Positions 47,100-57,904 of a stretch of 64,000 nt of DNA are shown here, piece after piece. The notes beneath the pieces were generated by a model. The model had not been told where the DNA came from and made no database searches. It worked only from the letters and a program-made list of their open reading frames with translations. Made by a program: the position numbers and the translations under genes. The stretch spans positions 35,920,914 to 35,984,913 of the forward strand of contig JARCOQ010000009.1 in assembly GCA_029207755.1 (NCBI GenBank), read 5' to 3'. How positions within the stretch are numbered: the stretch's first letter is position 1; each line of letters starts with the position of its first letter. Source of the DNA: Chamaea fasciata. Taxonomy: Eukaryota; Chordata; Aves; Passeriformes; Sylviidae.

Positions 47100-50000
47100 A
47101 GACTGGACATAGGAGTTATTTTTATTGTATTTGGTAGCTGGATTAAGAGAAATGATAGTTGGCTTTTGTTTAGTGGATTTTTGTTTCTGTTTTCTTTTCT
47201 AAAACTCCTGTATTTGTGTGGTCAGGGTAGTGGTGTTTCTGGTGTAAATCTAAGCATCCATTACTGTTTGTGTGTTTTAGGTGGTCCACAGGTAGTATAC
47301 TGAGACCCTCCCACTGACCGGCACACAGATCTGCTGAGATCAGGCATTGATGTTTGGTTTTCTGTATGGTACCTGACTAGATAGACAGCAGCCGGGAGAC
47401 AGCAAAGAATTCCCAGAGGCAGAAGCAGCCTTCTTTAGCACACGATGTGGATTCTCATCTCTGAACATCCCAGAGATAATTGGAGGGCTCAGAGACACAG
47501 AGGGAATGAAAGCGGGGTGCTAGGACAGGAGTCACCGGGAGGAGTTTTGAGTCAGGTTTAGAGACAGGGATGTCCCAGATGTGACCCCTTAGGCTACGTG
47601 AAGAGAAAGTCTCATTTTGGATCAAAGTGCTGAGGTGTGCAGGGCAGAGCAGTCCTGGTGTGTATTGTGTCACTTGTCTGTTGTGCACTCTGTGTCTTTT
47701 GGGTGTCTCATATGGTGTGTCTTTTGACTTAGCCCTTTGAACGGCCTGTTGGAAATGCTAGGCATTGTTCTTAACAGATCCTATTCCTTGGCCAGGTGCT
47801 GATGTCATTAAACCTTATGCTTCAACACATACTAGAATCCATCTCTCTTCGCAAGCATCCAGGCTGATGCCTCTTCAGGTCTTGTTCTGAGCTGTATCAC
47901 CAGCTGTGCACCGCCCTAATCCATTCCGGTGGATTAGGTCTTGTAAGAATGCCAAGATAGGTAGAGGATTCTGACCGTAGGATTCTTGGGCATCTGTCTC
48001 TGCGTCTCTTGGGATAAGTCATCCCGTTGGCATCTTCTTTCTGCAGGGTTCTCTGAGCCTGGTCAGCTCGCCTTCAGTCTTACCTCGGTCATCTCATTCT
48101 GAGTTCTTTGCTCCTTCAGGGTCATTCTTCTTGCCAGAGGATTTGTGTCCCTGTTGTGTCCCCTTGTTTGTCCTGTCCTGTCTCACGGGTGTTGGTGTGT
48201 GTTTGGCCCGGAGCTGCTCTGCCTTGCTGCTCAGTCTGGGTGTAGGGGTAATAGTACAAGTCCTGGGGACTTGAAATTTGTGATGTAGGGTGTAGTAGGG
48301 CTGTAGAGGGTATTCCTAGATTGCCACCAGATGTCTGGAGCTGTCCAGTTATCCTGCAGCCCTTTGACTTTTGTCCTAGCTTTGTTTCAGATGCAGAGGG
48401 ATGAAATCCGTGGTGGAATGCCCCATCTAAGGTGACGTGGATTCCCTGAGAATATCAGTCATCATTAAAGATGAGAGTCGCATATGTCACATTTATTGGC
48501 ACTCCAGTGCAGGCCCCTTGCATTTACAGCTTCAAACAAGTGGGTCCCATGGCAACCGTCCTGGGCAGCAGCTCGACCCTGCTCCGGGCTGGGCTGAGGG
48601 AGCAAACACTTGGGGCTGACACTGCTCCATAGTGAGGGTACTTGTGAAAACACCTGGATTGTCCTGGATATTTTTTTGAGCTTTCTATAAGGTCTTAAGC
48701 ATCAACTTTGTAAACATAAATGGCAAGGACTGAACACATGAGGCGCTGGAAAGTTATACACACCAAAGACACCCTTTTTTTAAAAAATAACTCTGTGGCT
48801 TATATCTTAATTTTGAGACTCCTTTTTGGCCAGCTTTACTGTAAAAAAATCTCATTTAAATTTAGCTGCTTCAATGAATTTTTTGTACAAATATGCTCTA
48901 GTGTCAGGAGATTAAAGCAGTAACACCAACATGCCCCCTCTGGAAGAAATTTCTGCGTCTCTTCAGACCTGCTGGTTTGCAGTAGAGTTTGAGCACATTT
49001 TGCTGCAGCTTTGGTTCTTAATAAGTGTAAGACCATGGATTGCTGGATGATTTCCGTAAGTTCTCCTATTTTGTAGGAGCTGCACGGTGAGGTCAGAATT
49101 CTGAGGGAGGCCCTGGCAAAGCTGCCACGGGCAAAGAACATGGATGATCCAGGGGCTTCTCCCACCTCAGTTTCTCCTGGAGCATGCTGTGTGTCATGCC
49201 AGATGTTTAACCTGGGTTTGGGGTGTTCTCCTGCAGTCCCAGCTCTAACTACTGCCCCTGAGCCCAGGCCTTGCTCTGTCTCAGCACTAAACCTGGCAGG
49301 TGGGTGTGCTTTTCCAGCCCCTTAATCCCACAGGCAATCCCAGATTCCCGGAGCTCCCCGAGGCACAGCATGGACTTGCTCCCTGGGAGCTGCACTTCAG
49401 TTTGCCTGAACCAAGGATGGCCTGCCTATGTTTGTAACTTTATTCCTGCTGTTTTTCCTCCTCCAGGTTGTTGGCAAGAAGGAGAGAGCCAGTAGGAAGT
49501 GAAGCCATTGGAAGGCCTTATCCCAGTCCAAGGTTCCCACTGTTCTCTCTGACTCCTGGATAATTGCCTGACCATAACCAGACACTGTCAGTTTGATTTC
49601 CTGCCTTTTCCAATAAATCCTTGCTTTCAGCTGGAGTGTGTTCATGGTGTCATCCTCCTCCTCTTCCATGGATTTGTAAATAAAATGTCTGGCTTTTGTT
49701 GAGTCAAATTTTGTTATTGCAGGAATTGTGGCTCTTTTGTTCCACTGAAACTTCCCAACTCTGCTGAGCGTTTCAGATATCAAATACAAGTAAGACTGGA
49801 GTTTCTTTGGGTTGTTACTCCCACAAAACACAGATAATTTTTGGATAGGAGTAACTAGACCTGTTCAATTCCCACTTCCCTTTAAACTCAGAGCAGAGGA
49901 AGCAGATTTTAAACCATTGTTCCATGAACTTCCACCAACTTGATGACTGTTCCAAAAGTTTTCAGTGTTAGAAATTTCTGAGCTTGTTTTCCAGGCAAGC

Positions 50001-50880
50001 TGGGATTTAGAGATTATTCCTTCCTTTTATTTGATGTTTTTTGGCTCTGCTTCTAGTAAGGGAATATTTATTTTTTCCAAATTTCCCTCCTGATTGGAAT
50101 TTTTGTACGTCTTAGAGCACATTTCCAAGGAAATCTACCAGATGCATGTTGGTAAATCAGAAGCTATTTCACACTATTCACCACCATGGTGCCATTTTTT
50201 TCCTTTCAACCCCCTAACACGGCTAATTCTACCCATGCACAGTATTACGAGCCGTAACTTGGTGTCAAGGTGTATTTCAGAGGTAGCAATAAAACAAAGT
50301 TGACATTATCTTTTGTAACTCTCTGCACCTCCTTGTTTACTAATAAAGAAATCCAGAACAAAACAAACAGAAAAAAAACTCTGAAACAAAAGCCCCTACA
50401 CACACCCCCCCCAAGAAAGAGCACAGAAAGAGAAAGTATGCCAATATTATTTAAATAAAAAATTAAATCTTTACCCCTTTAGAAAACCAGGCTCATTTAT
50501 TATAAATAATGGTGGTTCTGATGTGTTAGGTAAATGAATTCATATCATTTAAAATATAAACAAATAAACACAAATTTAAAAAATAAATACAAAAATAGAA
50601 AAAATATAAGGAACAAAAATAGAAATAGAAAATACAAAAAATATCCATTATATAACTAATTACAATATTGCATGTGAGATATATTATAATGTATTATATA
50701 TAGTAGGTGTAGATATGAATATAAAAGTTAAATGGTAATGATAAAATATAAAAATAATAAATACAAAAATTTTATTTTTTGTGGAACAAAGCTTAAACTA
50801 AAGGCTTTTTTGGGTTGAATTTTGTTAGAGGCAGGATGTTTGAAGTCGTGGTTGAGGGTCTTTTGGGGCATTTATTTGAG
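47100..50880. other. No recognised gene; AT-rich tail
   Basis: Mixed-composition sequence without motifs. A 144-codon minus-strand ORF lies at 49397-49831, not recognised. On the plus strand at 49621-49790 a block follows CTTGCTTTCAG and precedes a GTAAGA donor. It ends ERFRYQIQ, faintly like a URB1 segment, but contains a stop, so it is not called. 50480-50790 is almost pure A/T low-complexity sequence. Confidence 0.45.
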
Positions 50881-51129
50881 AGGATTTTTGGCCACGTGCT
50901 TTTTTGCCTCTGTTCTCTGCCCGTCCCCTATGCGTGTCCCCGGCCGAACTGTGCGGCAGGGCTGTCACCGTGTGGACAGAGAGTGGTACTGCAGCGACCC
51001 CCCCCGGCATCCCCGGGCCGAGCTGTGCGGCAGTGCTGCCGTCCTGTGGATAGGGAGCGGCACTGCAGCTGTCGCCCGTCCCCGAGGTCCGTGGCAGCCC
51101 CGGGCTGTGAGCTTGGGGACAGTGCTGCC

Positions 51130-51290
51130 GCCCGACCGTCCAAAGCTTGCGGGAAAATAGGCGGGAAAAATGCAGAAACCCCGGGTGCATGGCAGGCAAC
51201 TGCCTGTGCGCGACCCCGACCACGGCGCCGCCTGGGCACAACTTTACACAGCATTTCCAGGTGTGCGGACGCAGGATGTGGGCTCGGCAG
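51130..51290 (+). repeat. Intra-island duplication, copy 1
   Basis: Contains TCCAAAGCTTGCGGGAAAA, then CCCCGGG, CCCCGACCACGGCGCCGCC, CATTTCCAGGTG(T)GCGG and TGTGGGCTC. The same order occurs at 51474-51620. The copies are about 345 bp apart. Confidence 0.85.
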
Positions 51291-51473
51291 TGCTGTGGCT
51301 TTGTTCAGGCAGTCGAATTAGTCAGGTGCCTCTTTAAGGCGCCGGGGGGGCCTTAGGTATGCCATAAAAAAGATGGTGGGACGACCGTAAATGGCTTCAC
51401 CCACAACCAAGACGGCAGCAAAGAAGGGCAGAGATCATGTGATGTCACTTCCAAGATGGCGGCTCGGCACGAC

Positions 51474-51620
51474 GCGCTTGACCTTCCAAAGACGGCGGGA
51501 AAAAGGCAAGGACCCCGGGGGCGTCTACCTGACTTGCTTGTGCCCTGCCCCGACCACGGCGCCGCCCGGTCGCGATTTTCGGCGGCATTTCCAGGTGCGC
51601 GGCCACGGGCTGTGGGCTCA
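51474..51620 (+). repeat. Intra-island duplication, copy 2
   Basis: Contains TTCCAAAGACGGCGGGAAAA, then CCCCGGG, CCCCGACCACGGCGCCGCC, CATTTCCAGGTGCGCGG and TGTGGGCTC, matching copy 1. The two copies have diverged by substitutions and a few small indels. Confidence 0.85.
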
Positions 51621-52369
51621 CCGGCGCCACGGGTGGGCGGGAGCCGGGCGGGAGCCGGGCCGGCGCTGACAGGCAGCGGCGGGGACGCCTCTCTCTGCCG
51701 AGGTCCTGCCACTGCCTGTGGCCTGGGCGTGGCCCTTGTGCCGGGCGCCCGTCCCGTTCCCCACGTTCCCGCCACTCCCCGCCGTCCCCACACGCCCCTT
51801 CCTGCAGCCCTCCGGCCCCGGAGAAATGGAGGAAAACACAAAATCATTCTGGCAGAACCGTCGGCGGAGCTGCCCCGAGCCGTCCCCGTCCTGTAGCCAG
51901 CAGCAGGAGGCAGCTGCTCTCTGCCGCAAAGCTGAGCGAGGCCGTAGTAAGCGGAGGGGTTGTGGGGGGACGCTCCGGTTGTCCGGGCAGGGCTTCCCGG
52001 GGACAGTTTCAGCTTCCCGCAGCTCTGGCTGAGGGCTGCACGGGGTCCGGGCTGAGCCAGCTGGGAGCGGGGTCTGCTGTTCACATCCCCCCGGGAGCTG
52101 CCGCTGCCCGAAGAGGGCTCGCTAGAGCCTCGTGTCCTCTGTGTGTGCAAGTTTTTGATCGGCTTTGTAGCAAATGTGGTGTTTCAGGCTGGGTGCGCTG
52201 GGTTCCCTGGGTGGGAAATACCTTGAAGTAGCCAGGCTGAGCAGTTGCTGAGAATTCCAAGCCTGGGATTCTTGAAACAATGTTTGAATAGCTTATCATT
52301 GAGCTGAGGCAGTGAGTCAAGTCCGTTTGTTGGAGTGGCAGAAATGATGCCACCTTTTTCTCTTCACAG

Positions 52370-52475
52370 AGGAGCACATGTACACAAAGGTAAACAGATT
52401 TCTTCTGTCACATCAGTACTCAGACCTGAGGAAAGTACCAGTTTTTTCCAGCTTTTCTACAGTTTTGATTCTGAG
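52370..52475 (+). pseudogene. URB1: URB1-like exon with 1-base frameshift
   Basis: The acceptor CTCTTCACAG ends at 52369 and the donor CTGAG|GTAAGT follows 52475. The first frame reads EEHMYTKVNRFLLSHQYS and LRKVP. After the T-run near 52435 the match continues in another frame as QLFYSFDSE up to the donor. One base appears to be missing in the run between CCAG and TTTTTTCCAG. URB1 family members read continuously through this point. Confidence 0.78.
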
Positions 52476-53007
52476 GTAAGTGTACCTTTTTAGGTATCCA
52501 GTAATTCTTCAGAAATTTATGGAAAAAGGCCATAAAAATACATTGAAATCTCATTCTCCCCTCGGTGGTTATTTAGAAGCATCTTTCTTTTGTTTCGTAT
52601 TGGAATTTAAACTGCTATTCCTGTGGTGGCTTTGTTGTTTTCTTCATACTAACACACAGTGAGTTGTGCTGTGTATGCTCTGTGAGCGCAATAAACAGCA
52701 TATTCTGCCCCAGCTAGCTTCCATTCATCTCTGAGTTTAGATTAGTAATGTTGAGTTCCACTGAAGTGTTTTAGGAATAGCAACTTCTCAATTTCCACTC
52801 CTTCCAAATTTAATCCCTAACATCCATCAGGAACAATCAGTCTGCAGCCCAAACATGCAGTGGAAATGGAATTGTAGAAGTTCAGAACAAGCTGTGGTAA
52901 GCCCTGAGCTGGCACTGGCAGGGAACCGGGTTTTATGCTCTTAGGGACAGTTATTTTTTGGAAATGTCTAAATGTCTGATGGTGGTATTTTTCTTTGCGG
53001 CTTCCAG

Positions 53008-53151
53008 TACAAAGCACAGCGTGAGCCGATCCTTGGATGTCTTGGGGAAGGGCTGCGTGACAAACATTGCGGTGAGCTTCATGACTGCCAGAGGATTTTC
53101 CAGGTCATTCTCTGCTTTTTCAACAGTCCTTTGTGTGATGAGGGCTCCCAG
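53008..53151 (+). pseudogene. URB1: URB1-like exon, open
   Basis: The acceptor GCGGCTTCCAG ends at 53007 and the donor CCCAG|GTAAGA follows 53151. The exon is exactly 48 codons, phase 0 to 0. It contains GEGLRDKHCGEL, then RIFQVILCFFNSPLCDEGSQ, the most recognisable URB1 segment in the window. Family members usually carry aromatic residues where this copy has G, H and C (C.EL..CQ), which suggests relaxed constraint; that comparison is from memory of the family. Confidence 0.82.
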
Positions 53152-53786
53152 GTAAGAATTTAAAAGGAAAGCACCGAAACACCCCAAAGCATAGAAGTTT
53201 GCATGGCTTTGAGATCTCAAGCACAAAGCAAAAAGGAGCAGCTGACTCTGCCTCTGTCTTCTTGAAAACCTGTTCCTTGTTGATTTTCTGGATGTGTGGA
53301 GGGGGAAAAAAAACTGCTTATGTCTAAACTATGCAATATATCTAAGACATATTGCTTATGTCTAAACCAGTAAAACCCTTATCAACTGGAACAGGTTGCT
53401 GCCATCACAGAGCCTCACATGGGCACCGTGCCTTTGTGCCTACAGTCAGGGCCTTTTCTTTTTTGGGGCTCTCCATTCCCCAGGCAGCACATTTGTTACC
53501 TGAACTGCGCTTCAGCGGGAGGGAAACTCATGTGCCAGTAGCTCTCAGGTTTGGGAGCATCCACCCTGAGTATTTCAGGTATCAAAATCTTGGACAAAAG
53601 GACAAAATCCTCTCGCTACCTGGAGACTTCTTGTAAGAGTAGCTTTGAACAGAGAATGTCTTTCCTTCCCTGGAGTTGCTGAGAGCAGGTGGTGTTCATT
53701 TCACCTTGAAGTTGATCCAATTGCTAATTCCAAGTTAGATAATTAGATCTTGACGGTAAAAGAACAAGTTATATTTTCTGTTTCAG

Positions 53787-53896
53787 TGTTGTATGCTGGA
53801 GATATTCCAAAGTGCTGCCCATGCCAGCAGAGCTGCCTATGAGCTGATCCAGGATCACGGCCACCTCACATGGGTCCTGCACAGCTTAGAGAAAAG
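53787..53896 (+). pseudogene. URB1: URB1-like exon, open
   Basis: The acceptor TTCTGTTTCAG ends at 53786 and the donor AAAAG|GTAAGC follows 53896. It has 36 codons plus two bases, reading MLEIFQSAAHASRAAYEL, then HGHLTWVLHSLEK. It splices in phase from the previous exon (phase 0) and into the next (AG|G). Confidence 0.82.
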
Positions 53897-54474
53897 GTAA
53901 GCAGAGAAGTACAGGAGAAGTGGGAACAATTTTGCTGTCCACGGTAGAGTAATTGCATGACTGAGTATGAAAAGTGACAGGCAGGGAGCCAGACGCACCA
54001 AGGGCTGGACTGGCACAACTTGCTGAACTCTGAAGTGTCCCTTGTGGTTTTGAAAACAGAATCAAGATGCTTTCAGGTTGTGGTAGGAGGGATGATGGTG
54101 GAGGGGCTTCATGAATTGAAAACCACTTCCTTGAAAAACTGAGAAAGCAAAATGGCACTTTGGAATTTAAAAGGTAAAGACACCAATACGAACACCCTCA
54201 ATTCACATCCTGTCACAGGACCTGCTGCACAGGAAGTGGCACAGTAATGGCTTTGAGCTGTCTAGAACATTCCTCCTCCCCTTGCCTCTCCCTCACATAC
54301 ATTTACATCCACCAAAAATCTCTTCTGCACAGAGCGCCCTGACAGTTTCAGGCAAGTGCACTAGGATATGGTCGCCTGTAGGTGATGGACCAGCTGCTGG
54401 TGAGGATCTGCCTTCCAAACGTGGTTTTCTCTTTTGTTTTGTTGTTGTTTGGTTAGTTTTGGGTTTTTTTTCAG

Positions 54475-54646
54475 GTTTCTGGAAAACAAAGTGATAAATA
54501 AAATGATTTCCTTACTCCATACTCTGTGGCTAACAAATTTAGATGAGAGAAAACAAGAATCAATCCCAGGTGAAGAGGAAATTTCTTCCTATTCAGCTTG
54601 TAAATGAATTTCTGTATGTTTTGGCCACATTAATCAAACGTATTTG
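54475..54646 (+). pseudogene. URB1: URB1-like exon with frameshift, stop and damaged donor
   Basis: The acceptor TTTTTTTTCAG ends at 54474. The frame entering from the previous exon reads FLENKVINKMISLLHTLWLT, then NLDERKQESIP. After about 54575 homology continues one frame over as KFLPIQLVNEFLYVLATLIK, then RI and a TGA at 54645. The next bases, GATAAGTA, look like a GGTAAGTA donor with its G changed to A. A cryptic donor CCCAG|GTGAAG at 54577 would join in phase to the 55089 exon, but that path also hits a stop. Confidence 0.75.
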
Positions 54647-54735
54647 ATAAGTACTTTGTTTTAGTCGGTTTGCATTTCATCCTCTGTTTTGTTTGAACTC
54701 TATTAAGGCCAGGAGGATTTCTTTATCTCTGGTAG

Positions 54736-54800
54736 ATGAATGGCTTTTTTCACCCTCAATTTGTGTCTTGAGTAGTGAATTTGGGTGTTATTTCTTTGAC
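54736..54800 (+). pseudogene. URB1: Possible decayed URB1 exon
   Basis: After TCTCTGGTAG the sequence has a run resembling F-F-x-T-L-N-x-x-L-E, then two stops, if one base near CACCC is restored. URB1 has an N-F-F-x-T-L-x-S-V-L-x-Y-R segment at this point. Similarity is short, so this is tentative. Confidence 0.3.
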
Positions 54801-55088
54801 AGGAGGATTTAGCTATTTGAATCCATGGGGAATAAAGTAAGGCTTCAGGAGCTTCTCTCACCTCCAGGCCGGGGGATCCAGTTTGGAATAGAGTTCCAGC
54901 CTGGAGTCCCTGGGAGCTCCCGGAGCCCATTGGAACAGCGCAGACTCCATCTGGCTGCTTAACGAGGCTGGTGCCTACCATGGTAAAAACTGAATCAACA
55001 CAGGAGAGCACCTTACTTGCACAAGTTTGTATCAGGAAAATCCTTTGGAGTATCTGATGTTTGTTTTGGTGGGGTTTTCTTCTTACAG

Positions 55089-55666
55089 AAAATACTAAAG
55101 ACAAGAACAAATCTCAAGCCTCATCTCATCAGAAAAATCATCACTCTCAGAAAAAAAAACGAGGAAGAAGGTGACACTGCTGCAGACGTGGAAGTGTCTG
55201 AGCTGAAGAAATGCAGCCCATTGGGACCCTGTTTTCCCAGCACCACCCTCCACACAGGGAGGGGAGACCCTCAGAGCTGGTGAACCTGGGGGCGAGGCAG
55301 TGGCCGTCACCTGTGCGTCCACTCACGTGGTCACCGAGGGGCTGCTGAGGTCCCTGGCCAGGCAGAGCCTCCTCAGGGAGCAGGACGTGTCCCCAGCCCT
55401 GAGGTGGCTGCGGAACCACGTCCCACCATGCCTGCCGGCTGCGCACGTGATGCTCAGGGATGAGACACTGAGGAACGACCTCTTCAGGCTTTACACCCGG
55501 CTCAGCCAGGCCAGCAGCGCCTCAGCTGGGCTCTCCAGGGAGCTCGGAGTGCTCAGTTCCATCATGTTGCAGCTACTGGAGGAGCAGGCCCTGTCCAGCA
55601 CCTTCCACAAGCCTGTGAAATCCCTGTGCCTGTCACCAGCGACGGAAGAGGATGCGGACCAGACAG
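55089..55666 (+). pseudogene. URB1: URB1-like large exon with two frame changes
   Basis: The acceptor TTCTTCTTACAG ends at 55088 and the donor ACCAGACAG|GTGCC follows 55666. The entering frame reads NTKDKNKSQASSHQKNHHSQ and stops just past a run of nine A (55151-55159). Open coding resumes in a second frame (NEEEGDTAADVEVSELKK) and, after about 55275, in a third (EGLLRSLARQSLLREQ and beyond to LLEEQALSSTFHKPVKSL). The last part has strong coding character and exits in phase with the terminal exon. The A-run indel alone might be an assembly error; the second change lies by a short G-run. Confidence 0.72.
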
Positions 55667-56263
55667 GTGCCTTGTCTTGTTCTTATCACTCGTTACGAGG
55701 CAGTGGTGGGAGGAACTAGGAAATTCCATGGCTTTTTAAATCCAGTTTTAAACTAGTTTACCCATATCCACCCAGGCTCATGGCTTCCCACAGCAGAAGC
55801 AGTGTCTTTCTTGGGATGGGGGCAGGGGTGGGTAGGACGGAGCATGGTTACTCTGTGAGGTTTTCTGACACTACAACACTCACACACCCTCTAAGAAACT
55901 TCCCTTTCAAGGACTAAACTGGAACAAAAGGTATAAAAGAAATGTAATTCCAAGAGGGAAAACAGTCTACAAAAAACAGGTCCGTGTGGGCATGGATGCT
56001 GATTCCTGTTGCTGGTCAATGATAGCAGCTGACGGGTCAGATTTCAAACTATTTTATTTAACAGGAAACTGGTTTGTTCCCACTTGTGAGCATGATCATT
56101 GGCTTGGCATGGGCAAAGCCACTCCAGATTTTCCATCTAGGAAAACTAGTTAGGGAACTATTTTAAAATGTAGTCCTGGAGGTAAACAGCTTGGCCGTTT
56201 TTTATTACTGTGTGGAAAGAGAAGAATATCTGTTCTCATTTTTCTCTCATCTTTCTTCCACAG

Positions 56264-56463
56264 CTGTTTTTGTATTCCTGACTTCCGTTTACAACGGAGA
56301 CACGTGGCTTGGAGCCCAGGAGCCGGATATGTTACTTACTCATGTCAGATGGGTCTGCACTCGTGCAGGTTATGAATTACAGGATGACTCGGAAACTCAG
56401 AAACAAGGAAAAGAAGCTATTATGTCTCTCTGCAAAAAAAATTTGGCTACATCAGGGCATTAA
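56264..56463 (+). pseudogene. URB1: URB1-like terminal exon
   Basis: The acceptor CTTTCTTCCACAG ends at 56263. The G carried over from 55666 makes GCT, giving AVFVFLTSVYNGDTWLGAQE and PDMLLTHVRWVC, and the frame closes with TAA at 56461-56463. D-x-W-L-G-A-Q-x-P-D-x-L-L-x-H matches the extreme C-terminal part of URB1. The exon itself is undamaged. Confidence 0.78.
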
Positions 56464-56950
56464 TTCAGGGAACTAACACTTCATCTTTAACGTTCTCTGC
56501 TCTGCCATCATCACTGTGTGCCATGGAAGCCTCCTGAGCTGCTCTCATACAGACCTGACTTGTTTGGTAAAAAAACCTCAGTATTTTATTACTGTGTGCA
56601 AACTTAAGGGAAAGATTTTATTCAGTATCTCTCAGTGGAACATTAAAGCTTCAGTTTCTCTTTTCTTGAACAGTCTGAGACAGAATATTACTTATATCAT
56701 TTTTATTACTGACATTTTTAACTTTTTGTAGAACCAGAGAGACTGTTTGTGGACGTGTGTGTTATTAATATCCATCTTCTCTCCAATATAAGATGGGGGA
56801 AAAAAGGCTGCAGAGCTTCCCACAATGGGCTGTAAGTGCAAATGACAAGGAGCCAGAGGTTTAGTCATGACAATTTACTATTTCTTGAAAAATCTGGCTG
56901 ATTTCATGATACCAAAACCAGTATGAATAAAAGACTGAACTCGGGAATCA
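56464..56950 (+). other. Former 3' UTR with poly(A) signal
   Basis: Sequence after the URB1-like stop codon. AATAAA lies at 56926-56931. About 45 bases further on, CTTTATTGG gives AATAAAG on the minus strand, which could be the end of a convergent transcript. In mammals MRAP lies tail to tail with URB1, but I see no MRAP exon here. Confidence 0.55.
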
Positions 56951-57559
56951 TGATGGTCTTCTTGGGTTTAAAAAAACTTTATTGGCTTGGAAAGACATTG
57001 ATATCTGACCTGGGTTTTTTTATTACCCTTTTTTTTTAATTAAAAAAAGCCCTCATCCATCACTGCTGCTGTGATGTGCAACAAAAGCCCATCTTCCATC
57101 CACTTGGAACAGGTGAGAGATGGAACTAAATCCCAAAGGATTTTCTGCTTATTGAGTCTATGTGCAAAATCTGATAAGCTGTTCTCGAATGTGGCCATGA
57201 GGGTAGTTGAACATGCCACCCCACATCTGCAAATATGCAGTGCCAGAACAAGCACCTGTGAAAGGTGAACCAGGATCTATTCAATTGACTCATGACTGCG
57301 TCCTGTCCCGGGTCCTTTGTACAAATACTGTACAGGGGAAAACCAGAACTGCACATTCCTTGTGATATGCATTGAATTTCCAGGGAAGGGGTAAATAAAA
57401 ATGAGATGCAAATAAGGGAATTGCTTCTACATTTAAATATTCTTGTCCTAAAGGAGCCATTGGCTCTGTACCAAGACTTGAGTTTAAATTTTCATTTCTT
57501 TAAAAACCCCCAAGCCCTTTAAAAGCTACAGTTTGTGTCACGTAGAATTACTAGCAGCT

Positions 57560-57715
57560 GACATGAGGAAATCTGTGAGCCGAACCTAGCTGAGCTTAGC
57601 TAAGTTTAACCAAATCTAGCCAAGTTCAGCCGAACCGAGCCAAGTTTAAGTGAACTGGGCAGCGTGCAGCCGAACTGAGCTGAGCGGCACCGAGCTCAGC
57701 CGAGCCCAGCTGCCT
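57560..57715. repeat. Degenerate GCCGA/ACCGAGCC repeat, block 1
   Basis: Repeated 5-10 bp words such as AGCCGAACC, GAGCTTAGC, AGCCAAG and GAGCTGAGC, ending in CACCGAGCTCAGCCGAGCC. The words keep a GCCGA/GCTGA core but no strict period. The same words return at 57905-58035. Confidence 0.75.
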
Positions 57716-57904
57716 GCTCTCATGCCCATTAATTAGCGCGAGTGCAGTCACTGCCTGGTGAGGTGCTGCTGGACCCTGTGCCCCTGTTCGTGTCCGTGCG
57801 CTGGCTTGCAGGACTCGGCAGCCGGAAAACACCGAGCTCTGCGTGTTTAACGTGAGGCAGCTCCGCTTCCCCGTGCGGTGCCTCGGGCCGGCCCACGCCA
57901 CCCC

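Larger units (their letters stand above)
50900..52110. promoter_or_regulatory. CpG island with YY1-like motif cluster
   Basis: GC-rich, CpG-dense sequence. The stretch from TGATGTCACTTCC (CRE/ETS-like) runs directly into AAGATGGCGGC (YY1-type, 51455). Related AAGATGGTGGG (51371), AAGACGGCAGC (51402) and AAAGACGGCGGG (51487) make a cluster of four within about 120 bp. CRE/ETS next to AAGATGGCGGC is a classic housekeeping core promoter. A ~150 bp unit is present twice (see repeat entries). Direction of transcription is unclear: an ATG inside the YY1 motif opens 146 codons on the plus strand, but the opposite strand is open for longer. Confidence 0.6.
52370..56463 (+). pseudogene. URB1: Partial unprocessed pseudogene of URB1 (3' exons)
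   Basis: URB1 (yeast Urb1/Npa1 homologue) is a very large nucleolar armadillo-like protein needed for early 60S ribosome assembly. Six or seven blocks, in order and separated by intron-sized gaps with splice sites, match its C-terminal ~450 residues. Recognisable segments are EEHMY..K, FLLSHQYS, LRDKHC.EL, FFNSPLCDE, LTWVLHSLEKRFLENK, LLHTLWLTNL, VNEFLYVLATLIK and DTWLGAQEPD. Introns are kept, so it arose by DNA duplication, not retroposition. Damage includes frameshifts near 52435, 54575, 55151-55159 and 55270, a stop with probable loss of the splice donor near 54645, and replacement of several otherwise conserved aromatic positions. No exons for the N-terminal ~1,800 residues are visible upstream. 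A poor assembly of a live gene could explain the homopolymer indel, but not all of this. Confidence 0.8.

Noticed and set aside
49397..49831. 144-codon minus-strand ORF and plus-strand URB1-like tail at 49790
   Set aside because: The minus ORF is not recognised. The plus-strand resemblance (ERFRYQIQ before a GTAAGA donor) is too short and the frame has a stop.
51353..52150. 265-codon minus-strand ORF
   Set aside because: It spans the duplicated CpG island with an Arg/Pro/Ser-rich translation and no domain. Several other frames there are open too.
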